A DNA stretch of 64,000 nucleotides from an uncultured Phascolarctobacterium sp. (GTDB lineage Bacteria > Bacillota > Negativicutes > Acidaminococcales > Acidaminococcaceae), in assembly GCA_949295115.1 (NCBI GenBank), contig CASFJU010000003.1, positions 38,153 through 102,152 on the forward strand, read 5' to 3'. The position numbers were made by a program, and so were the translations under genes. Shown here piece by piece: positions 1 through 7,649 of this stretch. The notes beneath the pieces are model-generated. The model ran no database searches. It had not been told where the DNA came from and saw nothing but the letters and a program-made list of their open reading frames with translations. Numbering within the stretch: the stretch's first letter is position 1; every line of letters begins with the position of its first letter.

Positions 1-1
1 C

Positions 2-289
2 ATAAAATATTCCGATAGCGGCACGATTACGGCCGAGGTAGAAGCGGACGGCATGCAGGCAGTAATCCGCGTGCTTGATGAAGGTATCAGCATTACCGAA
101 GGCGAGGCAGAACGCATTTTTGAACGATTCTACCGCGTGGACAAAGCCCGTTCGCGCGCAAGCGGAGGTTTTGGGCTGGGTTTAAGCATTGCTCAGTGGA
201 TTGTAAAACGCCACGGCGGCAGCATTACGGCGCACCAGCGTGATGGCGGCGGCACGGTGTTTACGGTGCGGCTGGCGCTGTACAGATAA
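2..289 (+). CDS. Sensor histidine kinase, C-terminal ATPase end (partial)
   Basis: This is the tail of a two-component sensor kinase whose start lies outside the window. The visible 95 residues are the HATPase_c domain: a leftover of the N box (IKYS), a G1 box (DEGISI), an F box (FERFYRVDKARSR) and a G2 box (GGFGLGLSI). The domain binds ATP and feeds phosphate to the dimerisation histidine. The G1 box normally reads DxGxGI; here the second glycine is serine, which is unusual but may be tolerated. The gene ends 118 bp before an ArnT-like gene whose promoter carries OmpR/PhoB-type direct repeats, so the pair may form a local envelope-stress circuit (inference). Confidence 0.9.
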   Translation: MKYSDSGTITAEVEADGMQAVIRVLDEGISITEGEAERIFERFYRVDKARSRASGGFGLGLSIAQWIVKRHGGSITAHQRDGGGTVFTVRLALYR

Positions 290-319
290 CAACTTAACAA
301 AAACATAAAGCTCCTTAAC

Positions 320-373
320 TTCAGGCAGGGTTCAGACTACGTTCAGTCTGGTTTAATGGCACCTTTGTATAAT
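320..373 (+). promoter_or_regulatory. Activator-type promoter with three 11-bp-spaced repeats
   Basis: TTCAG occurs at 320-324, 331-335 and 342-346, exactly 11 bp apart. A perfect TATAAT follows at 368-373, with no recognisable -35 at 345-350. Direct repeats with an 11-bp period overlapping the -35 position are the usual binding pattern of OmpR/PhoB/PmrA-family response regulators. This would make transcription of the ArnT-like gene dependent on a phosphorylated regulator. Confidence 0.6.
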
Positions 374-407
374 GAAGGTGAACTTGAAGCTAAGGAGCTG
401 ATTTTTT

Positions 408-2018
408 ATGAAACGGTATGGGTGGTATTTATTCTGGCTGGCTGCCGCACTGTTGTTGTTTTTCGGCAACGGGCAGCTGTGGATTACCGACAGTGTTGAA
501 TCGAACTACGCGCTGACGGCAAAAGAGATGCTGCAAACTGGCGACTGGGTTTCGCCGCAGATTTACGGGCATTACTGGTATGACAAGCCCATCTTTTTTT
601 ACTGGCTGACGGCGCTGGGTTTTAAGCTGTTCGGCTTTACGGAATTCGGTGCGCGTTTCTTCCCTGCGCTTTTGGGCATGGCGGGGCTGGCTCTTGCGGT
701 TTATGCAGGTGGTAAATTATATGGCGGCAAAACTGCTTTTTGGGGCGGTGTGGTGCTTTTAACCAGCACGGAGTTTTTCCTCATCAGCAAATCCGTTATT
801 ACGGACAGCACGCTGTTCTTTTTCTTCAGCATGGCGCTGGTGTTTTTTTACCTTGGTTACAGCACGCCGCACAAAAATTATTACTACGGCATGTACGCGG
901 GCATGGCGCTGGCAACTTTAACCAAAGGGCCGATTGGCTTTTTGCTGCCGGGACTGATTATGGTGCTGTTTTTAACGGCGGATAAAGGCTGGCGCGAAAT
1001 AAAAAATATGAAGGTGTTCAGCGGCGCGCTGCTGTTTGCCATTATTGCCGTGCCTTGGTATGCGGCGATGTATAACTTGCACGGCAGCGCTTTTATTGAT
1101 AACTTTTTCGGTACGCATAATTTTTTGCGCGCCACCGTGTCCGAACATCCGCGTGACGATGTTTTTTATTACTACACTCTGGTGCTGCTTCTGGCACTGT
1201 TCCCGTGGAGCGGGCTACTGCCGCAGTATTTGTGGCGCACGCTGCGCAGGGACGGGCACTGGCAAAAGCCGGACAGTACAACGCTGTTTCTGTTAATTTG
1301 GGCGGCAACGGTGTTCTTCTTCTTCCAGAATATGGCGACCAAATATTTAACCTATACATATCCTATGATGTTTCCGCTGGCGTTGCTGCTGGGCAATTAT
1401 CTGGCGCAGCGCGGCGGGCTTGCCATTAATGCAGGCACGTTAATTGTGCGAGATATTATTTACATTGCGCTGTTCGGCGGTGCGCTGTGGTGCTGGTGGA
1501 ACGGCATTACGGATTCCGGTTCGGTAATTTTAATCGGCGCGGTAGTGCTGGCCATTATCGGCGTCAGCTGGATTTACGCCGGCGTGGAGCGCGGTGTGGC
1601 GGCACCGGCTGTTATCGCCGTAACGGCGCTTTTGTTTAACCTGCTATTGATAAACGAAGTGGCTGTGCCGTTCAGCAGCCTGCGTTCCGCCAAAGCGCTG
1701 GGGCTGGAACTGGCGCAGACTTACAAAACGGTTGACGAAGTAGGGCTGTACGGTAATTACCCAACTTCCGCCGTGTTTTATTCTGGCAAAAACATCGTCA
1801 AGCTGGTTAACGACGACGGTTTAAACAGTTTTGCGCCCAGGGCTTACAGCTGGAACGTGAAAAACGTAATGCCCTTTGACGGCGTAAGCGCCTTTAGCGG
1901 ACACGGGCAGCTGGTTGTTGTTAAAAAATCGGAAATTGAAAAATTCCTGACGGCGCAGAACAAAAACTGGCTGATTGTAACTGAAAAAAGCGGCTGGTAC
2001 ATTTTAAAAAGCGCATGA
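408..2018 (+). CDS. ArnT/PMT-like membrane glycosyltransferase
   Basis: A 536-residue polytopic membrane protein of the ArnT / dolichyl-phosphate-mannose mannosyltransferase fold (GT83-like). The first periplasmic loop has the family signature: DSVESNYALTAKEM, then W-V-S-P-Q-I-Y and DKPIFFYW around residues 28-66. About a dozen hydrophobic segments follow, with a soluble C-terminal domain after roughly residue 430. Family members move aminoarabinose or another sugar from undecaprenyl phosphate to lipid A on the outer face of the inner membrane, lowering susceptibility to cationic peptides. The exact sugar and acceptor cannot be read from sequence. An AAGGAG ribosome site lies 10 bp before the ATG. 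Confidence 0.82.
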   Translation: MKRYGWYLFWLAAALLLFFGNGQLWITDSVESNYALTAKEMLQTGDWVSPQIYGHYWYDKPIFFYWLTALGFKLFGFTEFGARFFPALLGMAGLALAVYAGGKLYGGKTAFWGGVVLLTSTEFFLISKSVITDSTLFFFFSMALVFFYLGYSTPHKNYYYGMYAGMALATLTKGPIGFLLPGLIMVLFLTADKGWREIKNMKVFSGALLFAIIAVPWYAAMYNLHGSAFIDNFFGTHNFLRATVSEHPRDDVFYYYTLVLLLALFPWSGLLPQYLWRTLRRDGHWQKPDSTTLFLLIWAATVFFFFQNMATKYLTYTYPMMFPLALLLGNYLAQRGGLAINAGTLIVRDIIYIALFGGALWCWWNGITDSGSVILIGAVVLAIIGVSWIYAGVERGVAAPAVIAVTALLFNLLLINEVAVPFSSLRSAKALGLELAQTYKTVDEVGLYGNYPTSAVFYSGKNIVKLVNDDGLNSFAPRAYSWNVKNVMPFDGVSAFSGHGQLVVVKKSEIEKFLTAQNKNWLIVTEKSGWYILKSA

Positions 2019-2020
2019 AA

Positions 2021-2052
2021 AAAGGGAGCGTATCGTTCGATATGCTCCCTTA
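2021..2052. terminator. Bidirectional terminator
   Basis: An AAGGGAGC(G/A)TATC stem closes over a GTTC loop. T-rich tracts lie on both sides, serving the ArnT-like gene (+) and dtd (-). Confidence 0.85.
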
Positions 2053-2055
2053 ATT

Positions 2056-2517
2056 TTATTTTTTCTTCGCTAAATCAACATCGCTGTCTAAAATAATCGT
2101 TACAGGGCCGTCGTTAAATATTTTAACATGCATTTCCGCGCCAAACTCGCCTGTTTGCACATCCACACCTTTAGCGGCGATAATTTTGTTAAACTCATCG
2201 TACAGCTGCGCCGCCGTATCGGGCTTTGCCGCGCCGCTGAAGCTGGGGCGCCGTCCGTGGCGGCAATCGGCGTAAAGCGTAAACTGCGATATGGAAAGCA
2301 CGCTGCCGCCCACATCAAGCAGGCTTAAATTCATCTTGCCGTTACCGTCTTCAAACACGCGCAGGTTCAGCATTTTATCCGCCATAGGCGCAAGCACGGT
2401 TTCATCGTCATCCGGCCCAAAGCCGATAAGTGCCACAAACCCGCGGCCGATTGCGCCTTTAACTGCGCCTTCAATAGTAACGCTGCCTTCGGTAACACGT
2501 TGTAAAACCAATTTCAT
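2056..2517 (-). CDS. dtd: D-aminoacyl-tRNA deacylase
   Basis: This 153-residue protein hydrolyses D-amino acids (and glycine mischarged on tRNA-Ala) from tRNAs, a proofreading step in the cytoplasm. The two signature motifs are present: SQFTLYADCRHGRRPSF around residues 77-93 and the Gly-cisPro motif NDGPVT near residue 136. Length matches the DTD1 family. An AAGGAGG site precedes the ATG. It ends close to the shared terminator and follows the hydrolase gene on the same strand with an 18-bp gap, so the two are probably co-transcribed. Confidence 0.95.
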   Translation of the reverse strand: MKLVLQRVTEGSVTIEGAVKGAIGRGFVALIGFGPDDDETVLAPMADKMLNLRVFEDGNGKMNLSLLDVGGSVLSISQFTLYADCRHGRRPSFSGAAKPDTAAQLYDEFNKIIAAKGVDVQTGEFGAEMHVKIFNDGPVTIILDSDVDLAKKK

Positions 2518-2535
2518 CGTCAGGCAGTAACCTCC

Positions 2536-3363
2536 TTATGCGTTGCATTTATTGACAAAATCGCGCACCATGGCGTTGAATTTGTCCGCTTCTTCGTAAA
2601 ACAGCATGTGCCCGCTTTCGGTAAACGGCACAAATTCGCCGTAAGGAATCTGCGAGGCTATGTATTCGCCCTGTTTGATACCGGCGCTGAAAACAGGTCC
2701 GTCGGCGTTGCAGACCAGTACCGGCACGTCAATGGTGCCAAGCACGCCGGTAAAGTCGCTGCTCAGGTAGTCCGAATAAATGGCGGAAGAAATCCATGGC
2801 GGCAGTTTTCTGAACTCCTCAATTACCCAGTCCGTACCTTCTGGACGGTTGCCGTCCTTAAAAATGTTGGCGGCAAATGTTGCCAGGTACGCCTCGCGGT
2901 CATAAAGCAGGCGCTGCACAATTACGTTAAAGCCGTCCATGTTGTAGCCGTGCAGTCCCTGCGTGTTCCACGGCTCGGGGCTGAATGGGAACGGAGTCAT
3001 GTCAATCAGGCCGAGGCCTTTGATTTGTTCCTGACCAAACTGATTGAAGTACGACAGCAAAATGGGCCCGCCCATGGACCAGCCCATCAGCACAACGTCC
3101 TTCAAATCAAGGTAGTTGATTAAATCGTACACGTCGCAGGCAAACTGCTTGATGGTAATGCCGTGCAGCCCTTTGGACGAATTGCCGTGCCCGCGCAAAT
3201 CCAGCGTAAGAACGGTAAAATCCTTTGCAAGCTCATCCACGTTGCGCTGCCAGAACAAATGCGAGCACTGCCAGCCGTGCACCAGCACCAACGGCCTGCC
3301 GCTGCCGCGCACTTCGTAATATAAATGCGCGCTGTCCGCCGTGTTAAAATAACCCTGTTTCAT
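2536..3363 (-). CDS. Alpha/beta-fold hydrolase
   Basis: A 275-residue serine hydrolase of the alpha/beta fold. The oxyanion segment is HGWQ (residues 29-32), the nucleophile elbow is GWSMGG (Ser96), an acid lies in the NADGPV stretch, and the catalytic histidine is in ESGHM near the C-terminus. The likely substrate is a small ester or a C-C bond compound, but it cannot be named. I take the ATG at 3363 rather than the GTG 9 bp upstream, because that GTG is part of the GAGGTG ribosome site. Confidence 0.85.
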   Translation of the reverse strand: MKQGYFNTADSAHLYYEVRGSGRPLVLVHGWQCSHLFWQRNVDELAKDFTVLTLDLRGHGNSSKGLHGITIKQFACDVYDLINYLDLKDVVLMGWSMGGPILLSYFNQFGQEQIKGLGLIDMTPFPFSPEPWNTQGLHGYNMDGFNVIVQRLLYDREAYLATFAANIFKDGNRPEGTDWVIEEFRKLPPWISSAIYSDYLSSDFTGVLGTIDVPVLVCNADGPVFSAGIKQGEYIASQIPYGEFVPFTESGHMLFYEEADKFNAMVRDFVNKCNA

Positions 3364-3492
3364 ACATAACACCTCGCTTTGTTAAACTTTTTGTAATTAC
3401 AATTATATTTCGCCGCGCAAGGCAAAAAGCCTGCCGCTTACGCGGATTAAAAAGAGGGTTTTGGTTGCTGCTTTGCATGAAGAATGCTCCAT

Positions 3493-3951
3493 TTACCTTC
3501 CCAACTTATTCTCCTCATCACAATCGCCGTTGAGCGGTAGGGAGAATTTAAAATGGAAGTTATGCATGCCTTCGCGCAGGTAGAAGCGGTGGGTGTCGTG
3601 GCGCAGTTGGTTGCAGGCAACTTCAAACTGCACGCAGCCCTGCGCTTTGGCTATTTTAAGCGCTTCGGCAAACATAATTTTGCCAACGCCGCGGTTTCGG
3701 TAATCCGGCGCAACGGCAAATTCCATAATCTCGGCGATGCGTGCGGTGTGGTGCAGCTGCTGTTCAAAACGCAGGTTCAGCATGCCGCAGGTTTTGCCGT
3801 CTTCTTCGTAAATCAGGCAGTAGTAATTTTCATCGGCAAGCTGCTGTAAATAGATTGCCATAAATTTTTCGTAGTCCAGTGCTGCCGCTTCCATATCACA
3901 GATTAAATTATATACTTCGCGGCAGTCCGCCGCTGTGCTTTGGCGTAACAT
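3493..3951 (-). CDS. GNAT family N-acetyltransferase
   Basis: A 152-residue acetyl-CoA-dependent acetyltransferase. The acetyl-CoA loop is visible as VAPDYRNRGVGKIMF (about residues 87-101), and the C-terminal RFYLREGM strand is typical of the fold. The substrate is unknown. Its ribosome site (ACGGAGG) is one arm of a perfect 12-bp inverted repeat directly upstream, which surrounds an extended -10 element; see the separate regulatory entry. It lies downstream of the PAP2 gene on the same strand with a 59-bp gap. Confidence 0.85.
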   Translation of the reverse strand: MLRQSTAADCREVYNLICDMEAAALDYEKFMAIYLQQLADENYYCLIYEEDGKTCGMLNLRFEQQLHHTARIAEIMEFAVAPDYRNRGVGKIMFAEALKIAKAQGCVQFEVACNQLRHDTHRFYLREGMHNFHFKFSLPLNGDCDEENKLGR

Positions 3952-3956
3952 AAAAA

Positions 3957-3992
3957 CCTCCGTATGTTTTTGTATATTGTAACATACGGAGG
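3957..3992 (-). promoter_or_regulatory. Perfect 12-bp inverted repeat around -10 and ribosome site
   Basis: CCTCCGTATGTT (3957-3968) and AACATACGGAGG (3981-3992) are exact reverse complements separated by 12 bp. On the minus strand the spacer and part of the far arm hold TATGTTACAAT, an extended -10, and the near arm contains the Shine-Dalgarno of the acetyltransferase. It could be an operator. In read-through transcripts from the PAP2 gene it could instead be a hairpin hiding the ribosome site. Confidence 0.55.
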
Positions 3993-4010
3993 TAAAGCGC
4001 AGGTAAAATT

Positions 4011-4541
4011 TTAGCTCTGCTTAAAGCGCGGCAAGATGTTTAACACAACCGTGCTGCCAAAGTAGGCGGTAACAATGCCGCCGATAATATCCAGCGGGTA
4101 ATGCACGCCAAGGTACAGGCGCGAAAACGCAACCAGCACGGCAAGCGCCATAATAAAGCCGCTGAAATATTTGGGCAGCAGGCGCCAATACACAAAAGCG
4201 CTGGCAAACGCCGCCGTGGTATGCCCGCTGGGGAAGGAATAGCCGCTTGCTTCGGCGAGCGGTGCAAGTTGTGTCAGCACTTCAAACGGGCGCGGGCGCA
4301 TAACGGCGTTTTTTAAAATAACATTGCTGACAAACGTGCTTAACAATAGTGCCGCAGCTGCTGCAATGCCAACGCTGCGCGTTTTGGGGTTTATAATCAA
4401 AACGGCGGCGGTAAAAATCCAAAACCAGCCCAAATCGCCCAAAAAGCTTATGCCCGCCCAGAACCAGTGCAGCGGTTCGTGGTACAGCGCGTCATGTATA
4501 AAAAGCAAAAGCTGTGCGTCAAGCTGCGTTAAATATGCCAT
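4011..4541 (-). CDS. PAP2-family membrane phosphatase
   Basis: A 176-residue integral membrane phosphatase. All three signature motifs are present: K-N-A-V-M-R-P-R-P near residue 78, YSFPSGHTTAAFA around 97, and SRLYLGVHYPLDIIGG around 140. These are the arginine, histidine and aspartate sites of type 2 phosphatidic acid / undecaprenyl pyrophosphate phosphatases, acting on lipid phosphates at the outer leaflet of the inner membrane. Which lipid is used is unknown. A good AAGGAG site precedes the ATG. Confidence 0.88.
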   Translation of the reverse strand: MAYLTQLDAQLLLFIHDALYHEPLHWFWAGISFLGDLGWFWIFTAAVLIINPKTRSVGIAAAAALLLSTFVSNVILKNAVMRPRPFEVLTQLAPLAEASGYSFPSGHTTAAFASAFVYWRLLPKYFSGFIMALAVLVAFSRLYLGVHYPLDIIGGIVTAYFGSTVVLNILPRFKQS

Positions 4542-4582
4542 GCTGCCACTCCTTTCCGCCTGCGGGCGTTTTTGTTATTTTT

Positions 4583-4593
4583 ATTGTAACATA
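4583..4593 (-). promoter_or_regulatory. Extended -10 promoter of the PAP2 gene
   Basis: On the minus strand the 11-mer TATGTTACAAT (TGn plus TACAAT) lies about 40 bp before the PAP2 start. The same 11-mer precedes the acetyltransferase (minus) and coaD (plus). Confidence 0.45.
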
Positions 4594-4610
4594 AATAAAT
4601 TAAACGCATA

Positions 4611-7265
4611 TTAAAACCTGCTTGCGCTGATTTTTTTAAAAAACTTGCACACTTCAATCTGCACGATGGAAAGTGCGGACAGTCCGAACACCGTCAGCCA
4701 CAAACCGCCGCTGAGCGTGGTGAGCTTAAAGACGCTCTGCAAGGCAGGCAGCAGCAAAATGCAGGCCAGCAGCGCGGCGCTGACGGCAAAGCTTACCCAC
4801 AGCCACGGGTTATGCCCTTCGGCGCGCACCCAGATGTATTCCGTATTGGAACGCTGGTTAAAGGCGCGCAGCATCTGCGAAAACGCCAGTACGCAGAACG
4901 CCATCGTCTGGCCGGTGCTGTGGCTGTGGCTTGCGCCGATGTAGTAGGCGGCAAGGGTCAGCATTGCCACAAACACGCCCTGCGTTACAACGCGGTGGAT
5001 AAGGCCGCGTTCAAACAGCGTGCCGCTTTTTACGGGTTTGTGCTTCATAATATTTTTGCTGGCAGGGTCAACGCCAAGTGCCAGTGCGGGCAGCGTAGCG
5101 GTAGCCAGGTTTACCCACAAAATATGCACTGCAAGCAGCGGCGCGGGCAGGTTAAACAGCGTGGCGGCAAATAAAGTGGTAATTTCGGCAATGTTGCCCG
5201 CCAGTAAAAACTGAATAACCTTTTGCAGATTGCGGTAGACGCGGCGGCCTTCCTTAATGGCAAAGGCAATGGTGTTAAAGCTGTCGTCCAGAAGTATCAT
5301 ATCTGCCGCGTTTTTGGCAACGTCGGTGCCGGTAATGCCCATGGCGATGCCGATGTCCGCAGCTTTCAGCGCGGGCGAATCGTTCACGCCGTCGCCGGTC
5401 ATGGCGGCAATTTCGCCGGTGCGTTTCAGCGACTGGATAATGCGAAGCTTATCGGCGGGGGATACGCGCGCAAACACGGTGGTATTTTTTACTGCGCTGT
5501 CCAGCTCCGCGTCCGTCATGGCGTTCAGCTCGCTGCCGGATATAACCATATCGCCGTCGCGGTAAATATCCAGCTCGCGCGCAATGGCAGCAGCGGTAAT
5601 TTTGTGGTCGCCGGTAATCATCACGGTACGGATGCCTGCTTCGCGGCAGGTGCGCACGGCAGCGGCAACTTCCTTGCGCGGCGGGTCAATCATGCCGGCG
5701 GCGCCGATAAAGGTTAAGCCGTGCTCAATGTTTTCATCGTCATCCTGCGGCACGGAGGCAAGCGTTTTGGTGGCAAAGCCCAGCACGCGCAAAGCCTGCT
5801 GCGACATCTTATGGCACAGCGCTGAAATATTTTCCTTATCACTTTCGGTAATCTGGCGCACGCCCTGCGCCGTTAAAATATGGCTGCACAGCGGCAGCAT
5901 TTCATCAACCGCGCCCTTGGTGTAAGCGGTAAAGCAGCCGTTAATTTTATGCACGGTCGTCATGCGCTTGCGCGCCGAATCAAAAGGCTGCTCAAACAGG
6001 CGCGGGTATTTATCTTCCAAAGCGTCGTGGTTAATGCCAAACTTCTGCGCCAGGTAAATCAGCGCGCCCTCCGTCGGGTCGCCGATAATCTCGCCCTTGC
6101 GGTCAGGGTCAAGGCTCGCGTCGTTGCACAGCGCGGCGGCGTAAACAAGTTCCCTGTACAGCGCAGGGTGCTGCATGGCAGCGGTGTCGGTAGGGGTGGC
6201 GCTCTGCTTTTCAAAATCGCCGTTCAGCGCCAGCTGCGTCACCGTCATTTTGTTCAGCGTAAGCGTGCCGGTTTTGTCGCTGCAAATTACCGTCGCGCTG
6301 CCCAAAGTTTCAACGGAAGGCAGCTTGCGTATCAGCGCGTTCTGTTTTGCCATACGCTGTACGCCCAGCGCCATGGCAATGGTGGCGGTGGCGGGCAGCC
6401 CTTCCGGGATGATGGAAATAGCCAGCGACACCGCGATTAAAAACTGCGGCACCAGCGGGCGTCCGTAAAAAGCGCCCAGCGCAAAAATCAGCACGCAAAC
6501 GATTAAACCGATAACCGTAAGCGTCTTGCCCGCAGCGTTCAGCTTGCGTTTCAGCGGCGTGTCAAACTCGTCCTGCCCGTCCAGCAGTGCGGCAATGCTG
6601 CCAACCTCCGTCCTCATGCCGGTGGCGGTGGCAATGCCTACGGCGCGCCCGTAAGTAACTATCGAGCCCGCATAAGCCATATTCGCGCGGTCGCCCAGCG
6701 GGCAATCTTCCGGCAGCACAACCTCTGCTTCCTTTTCGGCAGCGACCGATTCACCCGTCAGCGAAGCCTCCTGAATCTGCAAATTGGCGCTGTCTGCCAA
6801 ACGCAGGTCGGCGGGCACCATATCGCCGTCGCTTAAAAACACAATGTCGCCGGGCACAACTTCCCTTGCGGGGATAATGCTTTCCTCGCCCTGCCTTAAC
6901 ACGCGCGCGTTAGGCGCGGACATGCTGCGCAAAGCCTCCAGCGCGGACTGCGCCTTTTTCTCCTGCACAATGCCGATAAGGGCGTTGACGATGACGATGG
7001 TAAAAATTACGCCTGCTTCCGCCAGCTCGCCCAGCGCGAAGGACACTGCCGCCGCACCGACGAGGATTAAAACCATCGGGTCGAAAATCTGCTCTTTAAG
7101 CATGGCGGCAATGCTTTTGGGCGGCTTGGCGCGCAGTTCGTTATAGCCGTATTGCCGCAGCCGTTCAGCCGCTTGTGCGTCGCTCAAACCTTCGGCGCTG
7201 CTGCCGAGCTGTTGGTAAACCTGTTGTAAATTTTGTGCGTGTGCATTGTTACTGTGATAATCCAT
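4611..7265 (-). CDS. P2-type cation-transporting ATPase
   Basis: An 884-residue P-type ATPase of the SERCA/PMR branch (P2A-like). Visible parts are an N-terminal cation-ATPase domain, TGES in the actuator domain, PEGLP in membrane helix 4, the phosphorylation site DKTGTLT, KGAVDEM in the nucleotide domain, and TGDGVNDSPALKAADIGIAMG. Family members export Ca2+ or Mn2+. Helix 5 keeps the N-x-x-E pair (NIAE), but helix 6 reads WVNLATATLPALALG where Ca2+ pumps have the ligand aspartate in N-L-V-T-D-G. The transported ion is therefore uncertain. I start at the inner methionine (MDYHSN), which has a GGGAGTG site; the longer frame has none. Upstream lies a promoter, leader ORF and terminator. Confidence 0.9.
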   Translation of the reverse strand: MDYHSNNAHAQNLQQVYQQLGSSAEGLSDAQAAERLRQYGYNELRAKPPKSIAAMLKEQIFDPMVLILVGAAAVSFALGELAEAGVIFTIVIVNALIGIVQEKKAQSALEALRSMSAPNARVLRQGEESIIPAREVVPGDIVFLSDGDMVPADLRLADSANLQIQEASLTGESVAAEKEAEVVLPEDCPLGDRANMAYAGSIVTYGRAVGIATATGMRTEVGSIAALLDGQDEFDTPLKRKLNAAGKTLTVIGLIVCVLIFALGAFYGRPLVPQFLIAVSLAISIIPEGLPATATIAMALGVQRMAKQNALIRKLPSVETLGSATVICSDKTGTLTLNKMTVTQLALNGDFEKQSATPTDTAAMQHPALYRELVYAAALCNDASLDPDRKGEIIGDPTEGALIYLAQKFGINHDALEDKYPRLFEQPFDSARKRMTTVHKINGCFTAYTKGAVDEMLPLCSHILTAQGVRQITESDKENISALCHKMSQQALRVLGFATKTLASVPQDDDENIEHGLTFIGAAGMIDPPRKEVAAAVRTCREAGIRTVMITGDHKITAAAIARELDIYRDGDMVISGSELNAMTDAELDSAVKNTTVFARVSPADKLRIIQSLKRTGEIAAMTGDGVNDSPALKAADIGIAMGITGTDVAKNAADMILLDDSFNTIAFAIKEGRRVYRNLQKVIQFLLAGNIAEITTLFAATLFNLPAPLLAVHILWVNLATATLPALALGVDPASKNIMKHKPVKSGTLFERGLIHRVVTQGVFVAMLTLAAYYIGASHSHSTGQTMAFCVLAFSQMLRAFNQRSNTEYIWVRAEGHNPWLWVSFAVSAALLACILLLPALQSVFKLTTLSGGLWLTVFGLSALSIVQIEVCKFFKKISASRF

Positions 7266-7324
7266 AAAGGATTCATCACTCCCTTCGTAAAAATTTTTAT
7301 AGCCAAAGCGCATAGCGCAAGTGC

Positions 7325-7447
7325 TTAAAACAAAAAGGCATAGCCCGCAGTCCCAAACGGAACGCAGGTTATGCCTTTAAAAATTTGCGTTTTTAAATTG
7401 TAAGCACCGTTATTTCGGTGAGGGTCACTGTCGTCAGAGGCAGTCAT
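7325..7447 (-). CDS. Putative 40-residue acidic leader peptide of the ATPase
   Basis: An ATG with a GGAAAGGA ribosome site opens a 40-codon frame. Its first ten residues are MTASDDSDPH, an acidic, proline-containing cluster, and the frame runs through a terminator hairpin to end in its U-tract. Small acidic/proline leader peptides such as MgtL precede the enterobacterial Mg2+ pump mgtA and sense ion levels through ribosome stability during translation; the parallel here is inference. It could also be a chance frame, since its second half is the hairpin itself. Confidence 0.4.
   Translation of the reverse strand: MTASDDSDPHRNNGAYNLKTQIFKGITCVPFGTAGYAFLF
7327..7378 (-). terminator. Leader terminator/attenuator upstream of the ATPase
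   Basis: The stem AAAGGCATA...TATGCCTTT extends inward through further GC pairs with two mismatches and is followed by TTTTTGTTTT. It lies between the promoter and the ATPase start, so the pump must be read through or antiterminated. Confidence 0.8.
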
Positions 7448-7504
7448 GGTAATTTTCCTTTCCAAAAGCGGGAAGAAACTAAATAAGATGTGTTATCACT
7501 TTGA

Positions 7505-7533
7505 ATGTTAGCATAGCTTTACCTATTTGTCAA
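7505..7533 (-). promoter_or_regulatory. Sigma-70 promoter of the ATPase leader
   Basis: On the minus strand a perfect TTGACA (7528-7533) is separated by exactly 17 bp from TAACAT (7505-7510). The predicted start is about 50 nt upstream of the leader ORF. Confidence 0.75.
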
Positions 7534-7649
7534 GATAGCAAAGGGTTAAATCGGAAAGATGTAGTATGATTTATTATCTGTGCAGGCAGGTATTTTTTGC
7601 GCGCGCATTGAATATTACACTATTGCAGTTTAACGGAAGGGGTGAAGTT

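Noticed and set aside
7314..7500. yybP-ykoY Mn2+ or M-box Mg2+ riboswitch before the ATPase
   Set aside because: I looked for the conserved loop sequences of both classes and did not find them; the leader ORF with terminator describes the region better.
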